Translations under genes and position numbers: made by a program
The notes under the pieces: generated by a model
Told to the model about the DNA's origin: nothing
Databases searched by the model: none
The model's input: only the letters and a program-made list of their open reading frames with translations
In this document: positions 1 to 9,389 of the stretch, piece by piece
Numbering within the stretch: position 1 is the stretch's first letter
How the letters are laid out: the number at the start of each line of letters is the position of its first letter
Source of the DNA: Aquamicrobium sp.
GTDB lineage: Bacteria > Pseudomonadota > Alphaproteobacteria > Rhizobiales > Rhizobiaceae
DNA: 64,000 nt
Direction of reading: 5' to 3'
Assembly: GCA_019739225.1 (NCBI GenBank)
Contig: JAHHDT010000006.1
Location: 598,501-662,500 of the forward strand

Positions 1-24
1 GCTAACGGGCGCACGAAAGGAGCA

Positions 25-52
25 GCGACCCTTTCATACGGGTCGCGGTTTT
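25..52 (+). terminator. Rho-independent terminator of a gene left of the window
   Basis: A perfect 7-bp stem, GCGACCC paired with GGGTCGC, closes an 8-base loop and is followed by GGTTTT. The T-run lies on the plus-strand side only, so it should end a plus-strand transcript entering from the left. The gene itself is outside the window. Confidence 0.6.
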
Positions 53-87
53 GCGCGCTGCTATTGTGAGGAGCGCCGTGGCTCGGC

Positions 88-969
88 TCAGCGGGTCGGG
101 ACGGGATGCTCGCCGCGATAATCGTAGAAGCCGCGTCCGGCCTTGCGACCGAGCCAGCCGGCCTCGACATATTTCACCAGTAGCGGGCAGGGGCGGTACT
201 TGGAATCCGCGAGACCGTCATACAGAACCTGCATGATCGACAGGCAGGTATCGAGGCCGATGAAATCCGCAAGCTGCAGCGGACCCATCGGATGGTTGGC
301 GCCCAGCTTCATCGCGGTGTCGATGGCTTCCACCGAGCCGACGCCCTCGTAGAGCGTGTAGATCGCCTCGTTGATCATCGGCAGCAGGATGCGATTGACG
401 ATGAAGGCCGGGAAGTCCTCGGCCACCGTGATCGTCTTGTCGAGATTCTGGACGAATTCGCGCGCGGTCTCGAAGGTCGAATCCTCGGTGGCGATGCCGC
501 GCACCAGCTCGACCAGCTTCATCACCGGCACGGGGTTCATGAAATGAATGCCGATGAAGCGCTCCGGCCGGTCGGTCTGCGCGGCGAGGCGCGTGATCGA
601 GATCGACGAGGTATTGGTGGCCAGCAGCGCCTCGGGGTTGAGGATCGGGCAGAGCTGGGCGAAAATCTTGCGCTTGACGGTCTCGTCCTCCGTCGCCGCC
701 TCGATAACGAGATCGACGCCTGCGAGATCCTCCAGCGCCGGAGCTGCGGAGATGTTGGCGAGTGCGGCCTTGCGCACCTCCTCCTCCATCTTGCCGGACG
801 AGACCTGCCTGGCCATGTTGCCGTTGATCGTGGCGATGCCGTTCTCGATGCGCTCGGGCGAGATGTCGTAGAGCTTGACCTTGTAGCCTGCCTGGGCCGC
901 TACGTGGGCGATGCCGCCGCCCATCTGGCCGGCGCCGATGATGCCTACCGTTCCGATCTTGCCAGTCAT
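88..969 (-). CDS. hbd: 3-hydroxybutyryl-CoA dehydrogenase
   Basis: This 293-aa NAD-dependent 3-hydroxyacyl-CoA dehydrogenase oxidises 3-hydroxybutyryl-CoA to acetoacetyl-CoA, or runs in reverse, in short-chain fatty acid or polyhydroxybutyrate metabolism. The N-terminal Rossmann loop GAGQMG is at residues 12-17. The family signature with catalytic His142 (IHFMNP) and Glu154 is intact, and the C-terminal helical dimerisation domain is complete, so the length is normal. The ATG at 969 is preferred over upstream in-frame codons because the Rossmann strand starts four residues later. It follows etfB-etfA on the same strand, and those proteins would accept electrons from acyl-CoA dehydrogenases. 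A terminator hairpin lies between etfA and this gene, so it may have its own promoter. Confidence 0.93.
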   Translation of the reverse strand: MTGKIGTVGIIGAGQMGGGIAHVAAQAGYKVKLYDISPERIENGIATINGNMARQVSSGKMEEEVRKAALANISAAPALEDLAGVDLVIEAATEDETVKRKIFAQLCPILNPEALLATNTSSISITRLAAQTDRPERFIGIHFMNPVPVMKLVELVRGIATEDSTFETAREFVQNLDKTITVAEDFPAFIVNRILLPMINEAIYTLYEGVGSVEAIDTAMKLGANHPMGPLQLADFIGLDTCLSIMQVLYDGLADSKYRPCPLLVKYVEAGWLGRKAGRGFYDYRGEHPVPTR

Positions 970-1025
970 GACGCTGATCCCGTGGTCGGGCCGTTTTTTC
1001 GGCCGTGCTTTTGTTGCGGTGCAAA

Positions 1026-1062
1026 CTAAAAGGGCGGGGTGACCTCTGTCTACCCCGCCCTT
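1026..1062 (-). terminator. Terminator of the etfBA operon
   Basis: An 11-bp perfect stem (AAGGGCGGGGT with ACCCCGCCCTT) has an 11-base loop. Read on the minus strand it ends in CCCTTTTAG, a short U-run. It lies 30 bp after the etfA stop codon and inside the leader of the dehydrogenase gene, which suggests that hbd is transcribed separately or by read-through. Confidence 0.7.
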
Positions 1063-1091
1063 CACAAATTAATACGCCGGTCGGCGGTGCG

Positions 1092-2021
1092 TCAAAGCGC
1101 CTTTTCGAGTTCCGGCAGAACGGTGAAGAGGTCGCCGACGAGGCCGTAGTCTGCCACCTGGAAGATCGGGGCTTCCTCGTCCTTGTTGATGGCGACGATC
1201 ACCTTGGAGTCCTTCATGCCGGCCAGATGCTGGATCGCGCCGGAGATGCCGACGGCGATGTAGAGCTCAGGCGCCACGACCTTGCCGGTCTGGCCGACCT
1301 GCCAGTCGTTCGGCGCGTAGCCGGCATCCACCGCGGCGCGGGACGCGCCCACCGCGGCACCCAGCTTGTCGGCGACAGGCAAGATGACCTCCTGAAACTT
1401 TTCCGACGAGCCGAGCGCGCGGCCGCCCGAGATGATGATCTTGGCCGAGGTCAGCTCCGGACGATCGCTCTCCGAGAGCTTGTTCTCGACAAAGGTCGAA
1501 AGGCCCGGATTGGCGGCCGCCGAAACGGTTTCCACCGCAGCGGACCCGCCGTCACCCGCCGCTTGGAAGGAGGCGGTGCGGACCGTGATGACCTTCTTGG
1601 CGTCGGTTGACTGCACGGTCTGGATGGCGTTGCCCGCATAGATCGGACGCTTGAACGTGTCGGCCGAGACGACCTCGATGATCTCCGACACCTGCATGAC
1701 GTCGAGCAGGGCTGCGACGCGTGGCATCACGTTCTTGCCCATCGTGGTGGCCGGCGCGACCAGCGCATCGTAGCCGTCGGCGAGCGACACCACGAGGGCC
1801 GCCGTCGGCTCGGCGAGGCGATGTTCGAGTTCGTCGGACTCGGCCAGCAGAACCTTGCGCGCGCCCTTCAGCTTGGCGGCGGCGTCGGCGGCAGCCTTGG
1901 CGCCTTTGCCGGCGACGAGGATGTCGACGTCGGAGCCGATCGCCAGTGCAGCGGTCAGCGCCTTGGCGGTCTGGTCGGAAACGGTTGCGTTGTCGTGCTC
2001 GGCAACGAGAAGAATGGCCAT
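1092..2021 (-). CDS. etfA: Electron transfer flavoprotein subunit alpha
   Basis: The alpha subunit (309 aa) of the FAD-containing ETF heterodimer passes electrons from acyl-CoA and related dehydrogenases to ETF-ubiquinone oxidoreductase at the membrane. The C-terminal FAD-binding signature ([13 protein letters not shown] onward, about residues 253-300) is complete, and the length is typical. The ATG at 2021 has a GGGAG Shine-Dalgarno. It follows etfB by 25 bp, so the two form one operon. The short-chain acyl-CoA context points to group I housekeeping ETF rather than nitrogen-fixation FixAB; that is an inference from neighbours. Confidence 0.95.
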   Translation of the reverse strand: MAILLVAEHDNATVSDQTAKALTAALAIGSDVDILVAGKGAKAAADAAAKLKGARKVLLAESDELEHRLAEPTAALVVSLADGYDALVAPATTMGKNVMPRVAALLDVMQVSEIIEVVSADTFKRPIYAGNAIQTVQSTDAKKVITVRTASFQAAGDGGSAAVETVSAAANPGLSTFVENKLSESDRPELTSAKIIISGGRALGSSEKFQEVILPVADKLGAAVGASRAAVDAGYAPNDWQVGQTGKVVAPELYIAVGISGAIQHLAGMKDSKVIVAINKDEEAPIFQVADYGLVGDLFTVLPELEKAL

Positions 2022-2046
2022 ATCGATAATCTCCCTTTTCCGGACC

Positions 2047-2793
2047 CTAGAGGACGCCTGCGGACTTCAGGCTCGACACCAGCTCGGCAACGTCCTTGAC
2101 CTTGACGCCCGCCTTGCGGCCGCCCGGTTCCTCGGTCTTGAGCACCTTCAGGCGCGGCGATGCGTCGACGCCGTAGTCGGCGGCCGACTTCTCGTCGAGC
2201 GGCTTCTTCTTCGCCTTCATGATGTTCGGCAGCGAGGCGTAGCGCGGCTGGTTCAGGCGCAGGTCGGTGGTCACGATGGCCGGCATCGACAGCTCCACCG
2301 TCTGCAGGCCGCCGTCGACTTCGCGGGTGACCTTGGCCTTGCCGCCGTCGATCTCGACCTTGGAGGCAAAGGTGCCCTGCGACCAGCCGAGAAGTGCCGC
2401 GAGCATCTGGCCGGTCTGGTTGGCGTCGTCGTCGATTGCCTGTTTGCCCAGAATGACGAGCTCCGGCTTTTCCTCGTCAACGATGCCCTTCAGGAGCTTC
2501 GCAACGGTCAGCGGCTCGGTGGTCTCTTCGATCTTGACCAGAATGCCGCGGTCGGCGCCCATGGCGAGTGCGGTGCGGATCGTCTCCTGCGCCTGCGCCG
2601 GGCCGATCGACACGACGACGATCTCCTCGACCTTGCCCGCTTCCTTCAGACGGATCGCCTCTTCGACGGCAATTTCGTCGAAGGGGTTCATCGACATCTT
2701 CACATTTGCGAGTTCGACGCCCGATCCGTCCGACTTGACGCGGATCTTCACGTTGTAGTCGACAACCCGCTTGACAGGGACAAGAACTTTCAT
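2047..2793 (-). CDS. etfB: Electron transfer flavoprotein subunit beta
   Basis: The beta subunit (248 aa) of ETF binds AMP and forms the docking face for acyl-CoA dehydrogenases. The N-terminus ([20 protein letters not shown]) and the AMP-site segment [15 protein letters not shown] near residues 116-130 match the family. The start has a GGAAAGG ribosome site. It is the first gene of the etfBA operon. The 213 bp upstream to the rhomboid stop must carry the promoter, but I could not pick out a convincing -35/-10 pair. Confidence 0.95.
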   Translation of the reverse strand: MKVLVPVKRVVDYNVKIRVKSDGSGVELANVKMSMNPFDEIAVEEAIRLKEAGKVEEIVVVSIGPAQAQETIRTALAMGADRGILVKIEETTEPLTVAKLLKGIVDEEKPELVILGKQAIDDDANQTGQMLAALLGWSQGTFASKVEIDGGKAKVTREVDGGLQTVELSMPAIVTTDLRLNQPRYASLPNIMKAKKKPLDEKSAADYGVDASPRLKVLKTEEPGGRKAGVKVKDVAELVSSLKSAGVL

Positions 2794-3006
2794 GCGCGTG
2801 AGACCTTTCCGAGATTTTTGTCGGAGCTGCGTAGCAGCCCCTCATGCCGATCGCTTGCCGGATACCGACATCGTCGGGACGAAACTCAGCACGTCGCGCT
2901 GCCCGCCGGGCATTGCGTGCCGTGGCCGCATGAGGCTGTAGTCATCCGCCGCGCCAGCGTCAATATGCGCCGCCGGCTCAAACCGTTTGAATTGTGCAGC
3001 GGGCCG

Positions 3007-3774
3007 TCAGCGCCGGCCCCAGGGCGATGGTGTATCGGCCGGCGGAGGTGGCGGCGCCGGTCTTTCCACCTCGGCTGCCTGCGGCGTGACGACCGTCCGG
3101 TCGAGCAGCGGAACGTCGCGGCGGCGCAGCACCAGCACCAGCACCGCGCCGGCGATGATGCCGCCGACATGGGCCGCCCATGAGACCTCGCCCTCGCTGT
3201 CGAGCGCTATCATCGCGAACTGGAACAGGATCCACAGCGCCAGCAAAATCCAGGCGGGGAGGCGCAGCGGCAGGCGGCCGAAGGCGAGCACCCATATCTT
3301 CACACGCGGATGCAGGATCAGGTAGGCGGCGATGATGCCGGCCACCGCGCCCGAAGCGCCGATCAGCGGCGCGTGGGAGGTCGGCACCAGCAGCCCGTGC
3401 ATGAAGGCGCCGGCGGCCGCGCATGCGAGGTAGAAAATCAGGAACCTGAAATGGCCGAGCGCGTCCTCGACATTGTCGCCGAACACCCAGAGAAACAGCA
3501 TATTGCCGCCCAGGTGAAAGATGTCGCCATGCAGGAAGGAATAGGTGATGTAGGTCGCGTGGTCCGGCACCAGCACGAGGTTGGGCGGGCGCATGACATT
3601 GTCGAACAAGGTCGCCGGTATGTAGCCCAGCCCGATCACGGTTGCTTCGATGAACTGCTCGTTGGCGACGGCAGTCAGCAGATAGACGAGGCAGTTGGCC
3701 GCGATCAGCCCCAGCGTCACATATTGCAGGCGGATGCGCTTAAGCTTGTTGGCGTCGTGAAGCGGTATGAACAT
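3007..3774 (-). CDS. Rhomboid-family intramembrane serine protease
   Basis: This 255-aa polytopic membrane protease cleaves transmembrane segments. The catalytic dyad is visible as Ser141 in LIGASGAVAG and His202 in WAAHVGG. The conserved HGDIFHLGGNM stretch (residues 82-92) of the oxyanion region is present. About six TM segments are followed by a proline-rich cytosolic tail (about residues 235-255). The ATG at 3774 gives the usual rhomboid N-terminus, while a longer reading frame would add a basic segment overlapping the adenosyltransferase gene. It follows that gene by 31 bp and is probably co-transcribed. The substrate is unknown. Confidence 0.9.
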   Translation of the reverse strand: MFIPLHDANKLKRIRLQYVTLGLIAANCLVYLLTAVANEQFIEATVIGLGYIPATLFDNVMRPPNLVLVPDHATYITYSFLHGDIFHLGGNMLFLWVFGDNVEDALGHFRFLIFYLACAAAGAFMHGLLVPTSHAPLIGASGAVAGIIAAYLILHPRVKIWVLAFGRLPLRLPAWILLALWILFQFAMIALDSEGEVSWAAHVGGIIAGAVLVLVLRRRDVPLLDRTVVTPQAAEVERPAPPPPPADTPSPWGRR

Positions 3775-3805
3775 GGTCCCCCGCGCCCCGCCTCGGCACT
3801 GGGGG

Positions 3806-4387
3806 CTATCTGTTTTGTCCCGGCACCCATAACACATCGCTTTCGCCATTGTCATTGACGGCGCGGGCGGCGACGAACAGGAAATCGGAGACGCGGTTGA
3901 TGTATTTGATCGCTTCCGGCCCAACCGTTTCGCCATCCGCCAGCGAGAGCTCCACCATCAGCCGCTCGGCGCGGCGTGCGACGGTGCGCGCAAGGTGAAG
4001 CCCGGCCGCTGCCGGCGAGCCGCCGGGCAGGACGAAGGTGCGCAGCGGCTTGATGTTGCGGTTCAGCGCATCGATGTCGGCTTCCAGCCGCGCCACCTGC
4101 GAGGCGACGATGCGTAGCGGCTCGTAGCCGAGGTCCTTGCCGGTGTCGGGCGTGGCGAGGTCTGCCCCGAGATCGAACAGATCGTTCTGGATGCGGCCGA
4201 GCATCGCGTCGATCTCCGCATGGGCGCTCGCGGTGTGAAGCCGCGCCATGCCGATGCAGGCATTGGCCTCGTCCACCGTGCCGTAGGAGGCAACGCGCAG
4301 GTCGTATTTGGGCCGACGCTCGCCGGAGCCCAGAGCGGTCGTGCCGTCATCGCCGGTGCGGGTGTAGATCTTGTTGAGGACGACCAT
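3806..4387 (-). CDS. pduO: PduO-type cob(I)alamin adenosyltransferase
   Basis: The enzyme transfers the adenosyl group of ATP to cob(I)alamin to make adenosylcobalamin. At 193 aa it has normal length. PduO-class motifs are present: the ATP-binding N-terminus YTRTGDDGTTALGSGER, the following YGTVDEANA, and VLPGG...ARTVARRAER in the helical core. The PduO rather than CobA fold is clear from these motifs. It lies between the twin-TM gene (19 bp away) and the rhomboid gene on one strand. In rhizobia such a gene supports methylmalonyl-CoA mutase and B12-dependent ribonucleotide reductase; neither is in this window. Confidence 0.93.
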   Translation of the reverse strand: MVVLNKIYTRTGDDGTTALGSGERRPKYDLRVASYGTVDEANACIGMARLHTASAHAEIDAMLGRIQNDLFDLGADLATPDTGKDLGYEPLRIVASQVARLEADIDALNRNIKPLRTFVLPGGSPAAAGLHLARTVARRAERLMVELSLADGETVGPEAIKYINRVSDFLFVAARAVNDNGESDVLWVPGQNR

Positions 4388-4406
4388 ATCGCAGTTCCCT
4401 GATGGC

Positions 4407-4598
4407 TCAGCCGCGCGAGAAGTAGAGCGCGAGCATGATGAAGACGAGCGCGAAGAACTGAAGCAGTACGCGAGCCTGCATCAGCTTGTTCGAGGTGTTC
4501 CCCGACCCGCCGCGCATCATGTTGACGAGGCCGCGTCCGAGGACAATCACCACGGCGACCATGAAGAGAATGGCGATGATGTTGAAGGCTGTCGACAT
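4407..4598 (-). CDS. Twin-transmembrane small protein
   Basis: A 63-aa protein with two hydrophobic helices (about residues 5-25 and 42-60) joined by a glycine/serine loop. It resembles the small twin-transmembrane (HIG1-like) proteins found next to the cobalamin adenosyltransferase in many Hyphomicrobiales. The function is not established. It is spaced 19 bp from both neighbours and looks translationally linked to the operon. Confidence 0.85.
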   Translation of the reverse strand: MSTAFNIIAILFMVAVVIVLGRGLVNMMRGGSGNTSNKLMQARVLLQFFALVFIMLALYFSRG

Positions 4599-4617
4599 GA
4601 CTTGTTTCCGATCTGGT

Positions 4618-5484
4618 TCAGGCGCGGGCGGCGAGGAAGCGGTATAGCATGGTTGCCGGCAGCAGCCGCTTGAGCAGCGCGCCCACCTTCGCCGGCGTGG
4701 TGACCAGGTAGTGGGGACGCGGGTGCGGATGTTCCAACGCGTGTTTCAGCACGTCATATACAGCGTCCGGGCCAAGTTTCATCCGCGACCTGACGCCGCC
4801 TCGCCGCAGGCGCGCGAGCTGCGCCTCGTATTCCTGCCGGTGTGGCGAAGCCTCGACGTCGATGTGACGTTCGAACCACGCGAGGCCGTTTGACGGCAGT
4901 TTCGATTCGATCGGACCGGGCTCGATCATCGAAACCTGGATCCCTGATCCGTCGAGTTCCGACCGCAGCGTCAGCATCAGGCCTTCCAGCGCGAATTTCG
5001 ACGCTGTGTATGCGCCGCGATATTTGACCGGCACGAGGCCGAGTATCGACGAACAGTGAACGATACGGCCGTGGCCCTGCGCCCGCATGATCGGCACGAT
5101 GCGCCGGGTCAGGTCGTGCCAGCCGAAGAAATTGGCCTCGAACTGCTCCCGCAACGCCTCCACGGGCAGGTCCTCGACCGCACCGGCCTGCGCATGGGCT
5201 CCGTTGTTGTAGAGAGCGTCCAGACGTCCGCCCGTGCGGGCGGTCACTTCGGCCACGAGTGTCTCTATCGAGGCGGGGTCGCGGTAGTCGAGAAACAGGG
5301 CCTCGATGCCTTCGGCCTCCAGAGCCGCGATGTCTTCCGGCTTGCGCGCGGTTGCGAACACCCGCCAGCCATCCCGCTTGAGCGCGCGTGCGCAATAAGC
5401 GCCGATGCCGGACGAGGCGCCGGTGACAATGATTGTGCGCAACTTTTCCGCCGGTTCGTTCGTATCCGTGTCGCTGCTTGCCAT
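4618..5484 (-). CDS. SDR family NAD(P)-dependent oxidoreductase
   Basis: A 288-aa classical short-chain dehydrogenase. The cofactor loop TGASSGIG is at residues 21-28, and the catalytic residues are Ser145/146, Tyr159 and Lys163 in YTASK. The usual NNAG motif reads NNGA (93-96), a small deviation. The ATG at 5484 has a GGAAGGG ribosome site, and the longer in-frame extension overlaps yihY on the other strand and is not credible. It is the first gene of the minus-strand set that runs through the twin-TM and adenosyltransferase genes. The substrate cannot be read from the sequence. Confidence 0.88.
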   Translation of the reverse strand: MASSDTDTNEPAEKLRTIIVTGASSGIGAYCARALKRDGWRVFATARKPEDIAALEAEGIEALFLDYRDPASIETLVAEVTARTGGRLDALYNNGAHAQAGAVEDLPVEALREQFEANFFGWHDLTRRIVPIMRAQGHGRIVHCSSILGLVPVKYRGAYTASKFALEGLMLTLRSELDGSGIQVSMIEPGPIESKLPSNGLAWFERHIDVEASPHRQEYEAQLARLRRGGVRSRMKLGPDAVYDVLKHALEHPHPRPHYLVTTPAKVGALLKRLLPATMLYRFLAARA

Positions 5485-5535
5485 GAAGGCGATTCCCTTC
5501 CCATATTCGAACCCGAGATACAATCGGCCGGAAAA

Positions 5536-6390
5536 ATGCTGCGCAGACTGGTTATCATCAAGCGCGTCCTCGGGGACGCCATAGGTCATTTCAACTACGA
5601 TGACGGGTGGGCGCTCGCCAGCCATCTCGCCTTGTCGGCCCTGCTGGCACTGTTTCCCTTCCTGATTTTCGCGACGTCGCTGGCGAGTTTTCTCGGTGCC
5701 GATGCATTTGCAGACACGGCCGTGCATCTCATTTTCGACACCTGGCCGGAGGAGATCGCCGCACCCATCGCGCGCGAGGTGTCGAGCGTGCTGACCATCC
5801 AGCGTGGCGATTTCCTGACCATCGGCATCCTCGCGGCCGCCTTCTTCGCCTCCAACGGCATTGAGGCGCTGCGCGTCGGGCTCAATCGCGCCTATCGGGT
5901 GCTCGACCGGCGCTCGATCTTCTTCCTGCGCGCGCAGAGCCTCGCCTTCGTGCTGGTGGCGACGATCGGCTTCCTGATCGTCTCGTCGCTGCTCGTCGTC
6001 CTGCCGGTCGCGATCGGCATCACGCAGCAGCGGCTTCCATGGATCGAGCCGTATATCGGAACCATCAATCTGTGGCGCATCCTGATTGCGGCCGTCATCA
6101 TCGTTCTCGCCCTGATCGCCGTGCATCTGTGGTTGCCGGCTGGCAAACGGCGGTTTCGCGAGATCGTGCCCGGGCTGATCTTCACGCTGGTCTTCTGGGT
6201 GGTCGGTTCATCCCTGTTCGCCACCTATCTCAGCTACTATTCGACCTATTCGTCGACCTATGCCGGCCTTGCCTCGATCATGATCGCGCTGGTGTTCCTC
6301 TACATCGTCTCGGCGATCTTCATACTCGGCGGCGAACTCAACGCATCCATCAAGCGCTACCTCGATGCGCGGGCCAAAGTGGCGCAATAG
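5536..6390 (+). CDS. YihY/virulence factor BrkB family membrane protein
   Basis: A 284-aa inner-membrane protein with about six TM helices. The family pattern is clear: an N-terminal amphipathic part (VLGDAIGHFNYDDGWALASH), then SLASFLG, FFASNGIEALRVGLNRAYRV and a C-terminal AIFILGGELNASIKRY. The ATG at 5536 matches the normal family N-terminus. The gene is divergent from the SDR gene with a 51-bp shared upstream region. The transport role of this family is unresolved. Confidence 0.88.
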   Translation: MLRRLVIIKRVLGDAIGHFNYDDGWALASHLALSALLALFPFLIFATSLASFLGADAFADTAVHLIFDTWPEEIAAPIAREVSSVLTIQRGDFLTIGILAAAFFASNGIEALRVGLNRAYRVLDRRSIFFLRAQSLAFVLVATIGFLIVSSLLVVLPVAIGITQQRLPWIEPYIGTINLWRILIAAVIIVLALIAVHLWLPAGKRRFREIVPGLIFTLVFWVVGSSLFATYLSYYSTYSSTYAGLASIMIALVFLYIVSAIFILGGELNASIKRYLDARAKVAQ

Positions 6391-6577
6391 CCTGCAACCG
6401 GACACCAACCCCCGGTCTGCAAACCGATAGCGATTGGTTAACGGTGACGATGCTAGCTAGATCGCGGGCGAGGCGAATAATAACGGATTGGGGTCGGGCC
6501 GCTTTTCGGTGGGTTCAGACACTAGGGACTCGTGTCGCAAGGTCTTCGTCGAAGGCCGGAATCCGAAAGGCTCTGCC

Positions 6578-8365
6578 ATGCCAAATATGCTTTCCGCGCT
6601 TCTGTCCGACGACAGCGCCATCGTGGCCGCCATCGACCGCTCGCAGGCGGTCATCCACTTCGATCCCGCCGGCAACATTCTCTTTGCCAACGCCAATTTC
6701 TGCGCGGCGGTGGGCTATGACTTGTCAGAGATCGTTGGCCGCCACCACCGGATGTTCGTCGACCCGGCGGAAGCGGACAGTGCCGAGTATCGCGAATTCT
6801 GGGCGCGGTTGGCGCGCGGCGAGTACGACCAACGCCAGTACAAGCGTTTCGGCAAGGGCGGGCGGGAAATCTGGATCGAGGCGTCCTACAATCCGCTGTT
6901 CAGGCGCGGTAAGCCCTACAAGGTGGTCAAGTTCGCCACAGACATCACCGTGGCCCGGCAACGGGCGGCCGAGGATGCGGGCAAGCTGGAGGCGATCTCC
7001 AAATCCCAGGCGGTGATCGAGTTCAATCCGCAAGGCGAGATTCTCACGGCGAACGACAATTTCTGCAAGACCCTCGGCTATGACCTCGCCGAGATCCAGG
7101 GCCGGCATCACCGCATGTTCTGCGATCCGGCCTATGCCGGAAGCGAGGAATACCGCCAGTTCTGGCCGAGGCTTGCCCGGGGCGAATTCATTGCCAACGA
7201 ATTCGTGCGCTACGGCAAGGGCGGCAAGGAAATCTGGATCCAGGCCGCCTACAACCCGATCGTCGACCTCAACGGCAAGGTGGTGAAGGTGGTGAAGTTC
7301 GCCACCGACGTCAGCGAGCGGATGAGCGCCGTCGTCGCGCTCGGGGGCGGCTTGCGGGCGCTTGCGGATGGCGATCTAGAGCAGCGGCTGGAGCGCGCCT
7401 TCGTGCCGTCGATGGAGCAGGTCAGGGCCGACTTCAACGAAGCCGTCGGCAAGCTTTGCGCAGCCATGCAGGCTGTCGGACACAATGCAAGGTCGATCGC
7501 GGCAGGTGCGGAACAGGTCCGCTCCGCTGCATCGGACCTATCGAGGCGTACCGAGCAACAGGCGGCCTCTGTCGAGGAGACTGCCGCGGCACTCGAGCAG
7601 GTTACTGCGACTGTCTCGGATTCGAGCAAGCGGGCGGAGGAAGCGGGCAGCCTTGTGCGGCAGACGCGCGAGAATGCGGAACGCTCGGCCGACGTGGTGC
7701 GCGGCGCCGTTTCCGCGATGGGCGAGATCGAATCGTCCTCCCAGAAGATTTCGGCCATCATCGGCATGATCGACGAAATCGCGTTCCAGACCAACCTGCT
7801 GGCGCTCAATGCGGGCGTCGAGGCAGCCCGCGCAGGCGAGGCGGGCCGGGGCTTTGCCGTGGTGGCGCAGGAGGTGCGCGAGCTCGCGCAGCGGTCGGCA
7901 ATGGCTGCCAAGGACATCAAGGAGCTGATTGGGACATCGGGGAGCCAGGTCGAGCGGGGCGTGTCACTTGTGGGAGAAACCGGCAAGGTGCTGGAGCAGA
8001 TCGTCCAGCAGGTGCAGGAGATCAACACCAACGTAGCGGCCATCGTGCATGGCGCGCGCGAACAGGCCACCAGCCTCGCCGAGATCAACCGGGCGGTGAA
8101 TACCATCGATCAGGGCACGCAGCAGAATGCGGCCATGGTCGAGGAATCGACCGCGGCCAGCCACTCGCTGGCGGGCGAGGCGCAATCCTTGTTCGTCCTG
8201 CTGACGCAGTTCAGGACGGGTGAGGCGCCGGCAGCGTCAGCACCTTCCGCGGCCTCCCAGCGATCGCAACTGGCGCCATCGCCCGCTCGGCAACTCGTGC
8301 GGCAGGCGAAGGGCGCATTCGCCGGCAACGCGGTGCTTGCGGCCGACGATTGGGAAGAGTTCTGA
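6578..8365 (+). CDS. Soluble methyl-accepting chemotaxis protein with two PAS domains
   Basis: This 595-aa chemoreceptor lacks any transmembrane segment or signal peptide and so should be cytoplasmic. Two PAS domains (about 15-122 and 137-244) are near-duplicates: both contain GRHHRMF, GKGG and VVKFATD blocks, as in Aer2/haem or flavin-type PAS receptors. A HAMP-like stretch (about 245-295) precedes the signalling coiled coil, whose hairpin tip [20 protein letters not shown] spans 400-419. The C-terminus ends DDWEEF after an Ala/Pro/Ser linker, resembling the NWETF tether that binds CheR/CheB. The ATG at 6578 follows GAAAGG. The ligand is unknown. Confidence 0.92.
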   Translation: MPNMLSALLSDDSAIVAAIDRSQAVIHFDPAGNILFANANFCAAVGYDLSEIVGRHHRMFVDPAEADSAEYREFWARLARGEYDQRQYKRFGKGGREIWIEASYNPLFRRGKPYKVVKFATDITVARQRAAEDAGKLEAISKSQAVIEFNPQGEILTANDNFCKTLGYDLAEIQGRHHRMFCDPAYAGSEEYRQFWPRLARGEFIANEFVRYGKGGKEIWIQAAYNPIVDLNGKVVKVVKFATDVSERMSAVVALGGGLRALADGDLEQRLERAFVPSMEQVRADFNEAVGKLCAAMQAVGHNARSIAAGAEQVRSAASDLSRRTEQQAASVEETAAALEQVTATVSDSSKRAEEAGSLVRQTRENAERSADVVRGAVSAMGEIESSSQKISAIIGMIDEIAFQTNLLALNAGVEAARAGEAGRGFAVVAQEVRELAQRSAMAAKDIKELIGTSGSQVERGVSLVGETGKVLEQIVQQVQEINTNVAAIVHGAREQATSLAEINRAVNTIDQGTQQNAAMVEESTAASHSLAGEAQSLFVLLTQFRTGEAPAASAPSAASQRSQLAPSPARQLVRQAKGAFAGNAVLAADDWEEF

Positions 8366-8371
8366 CGCGCT

Positions 8372-9235
8372 CTATCTGCGCGTCGCCATCGCGACGCCGA
8401 TGGTGGTAACGGCCATGCCGACGAGCTGGACCGGGCTCAGCGTTTCGCCGAAAAGCACCCATGCGATGAGCGCGGTCACTGCCGGCACGAGGTAGAAGAG
8501 TGACGAGACCTTCGACATCTCGCCCTCGCGGATCATCATCATCAGAAGAAAGATCGCGCCGATCGAAAGCACCAGCACCAGCCATGCCATGGCGAACACC
8601 AGTTCGCCGGTCAGCGTGAACTGGCGGGTCTCGAAGGCGAACGATCCAACGGCCATCACCACGGCCGCGCCGAGATACTGCCACAGCGTCGCGGTAACGA
8701 GGTCGGCGTTGGAGACGAACTTCTTCTGCCACACGGTGCCGGCGCTGATTGCCACCGCGCCGGCCAGGCACGCAGCGAATGTTGCCGGGGTTACGCCGCC
8801 GATCGCCTGGCCGATCTTCGGCGCCAGTACGATGACGATGCCGAGGAAGCCTGCGGCGAGCCCCGTCCAGTGGCGGGGCAGGATACGCTCGCCCAGCGCC
8901 CAGCCTGCCATGACGGCGGTGATCAGCGGCTGGAGGCCGATGATGAGGGCGGAAAGCCCGGCCGGCAGCCCGTGCCGGATCGCCCAGAACACGCCGCCGA
9001 GATAGACACCGTGGATCAGCGCGCCCGCAAATGCGGCATGCGCGGCCTGTGCCGGCGCCAGCTTCCTGGAGTGCATCACCAGCATGATGAGCAACAGCAC
9101 GATGGCGGCGAGTACGAAGCGCACCGCCAGGAAGCTGAACGGCTCGGACCATGGCATGGCGTAGCGGGCACCGATGAAGCCGGTGGCCCAGAGCAGCACG
9201 AAAAGGACGGGAATGAGGCTTGCGGCGCGGGACAT
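8372..9235 (-). CDS. EamA-type drug/metabolite transporter
   Basis: A 287-aa permease with two repeats of five TM helices, characteristic of the EamA (10-TM) family. Recognisable pieces include FVLLWATGFIGARYAMPW near the N-terminus and SLFYLVPAVTALIAWVLFGE in the second repeat. The substrate is not predictable. It is convergent with the chemoreceptor, with only 6 bp between the two stop codons. Confidence 0.9.
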   Translation of the reverse strand: MSRAASLIPVLFVLLWATGFIGARYAMPWSEPFSFLAVRFVLAAIVLLLIMLVMHSRKLAPAQAAHAAFAGALIHGVYLGGVFWAIRHGLPAGLSALIIGLQPLITAVMAGWALGERILPRHWTGLAAGFLGIVIVLAPKIGQAIGGVTPATFAACLAGAVAISAGTVWQKKFVSNADLVTATLWQYLGAAVVMAVGSFAFETRQFTLTGELVFAMAWLVLVLSIGAIFLLMMMIREGEMSKVSSLFYLVPAVTALIAWVLFGETLSPVQLVGMAVTTIGVAMATRR

Positions 9236-9389
9236 GGCTCGGAGATCGGGGATCGGGAAAGGCAGCCCGCTCTAGTGCCGATCGCCGCGACAAGCAAAGG
9301 ATTAGAATTGAGCCAATCGTTTCGTGTCGCTGATGCGGGAGAGCACGACGTCGCTCTGCAATCCGTTATCAGGACGCGCCGGCGGGCGG

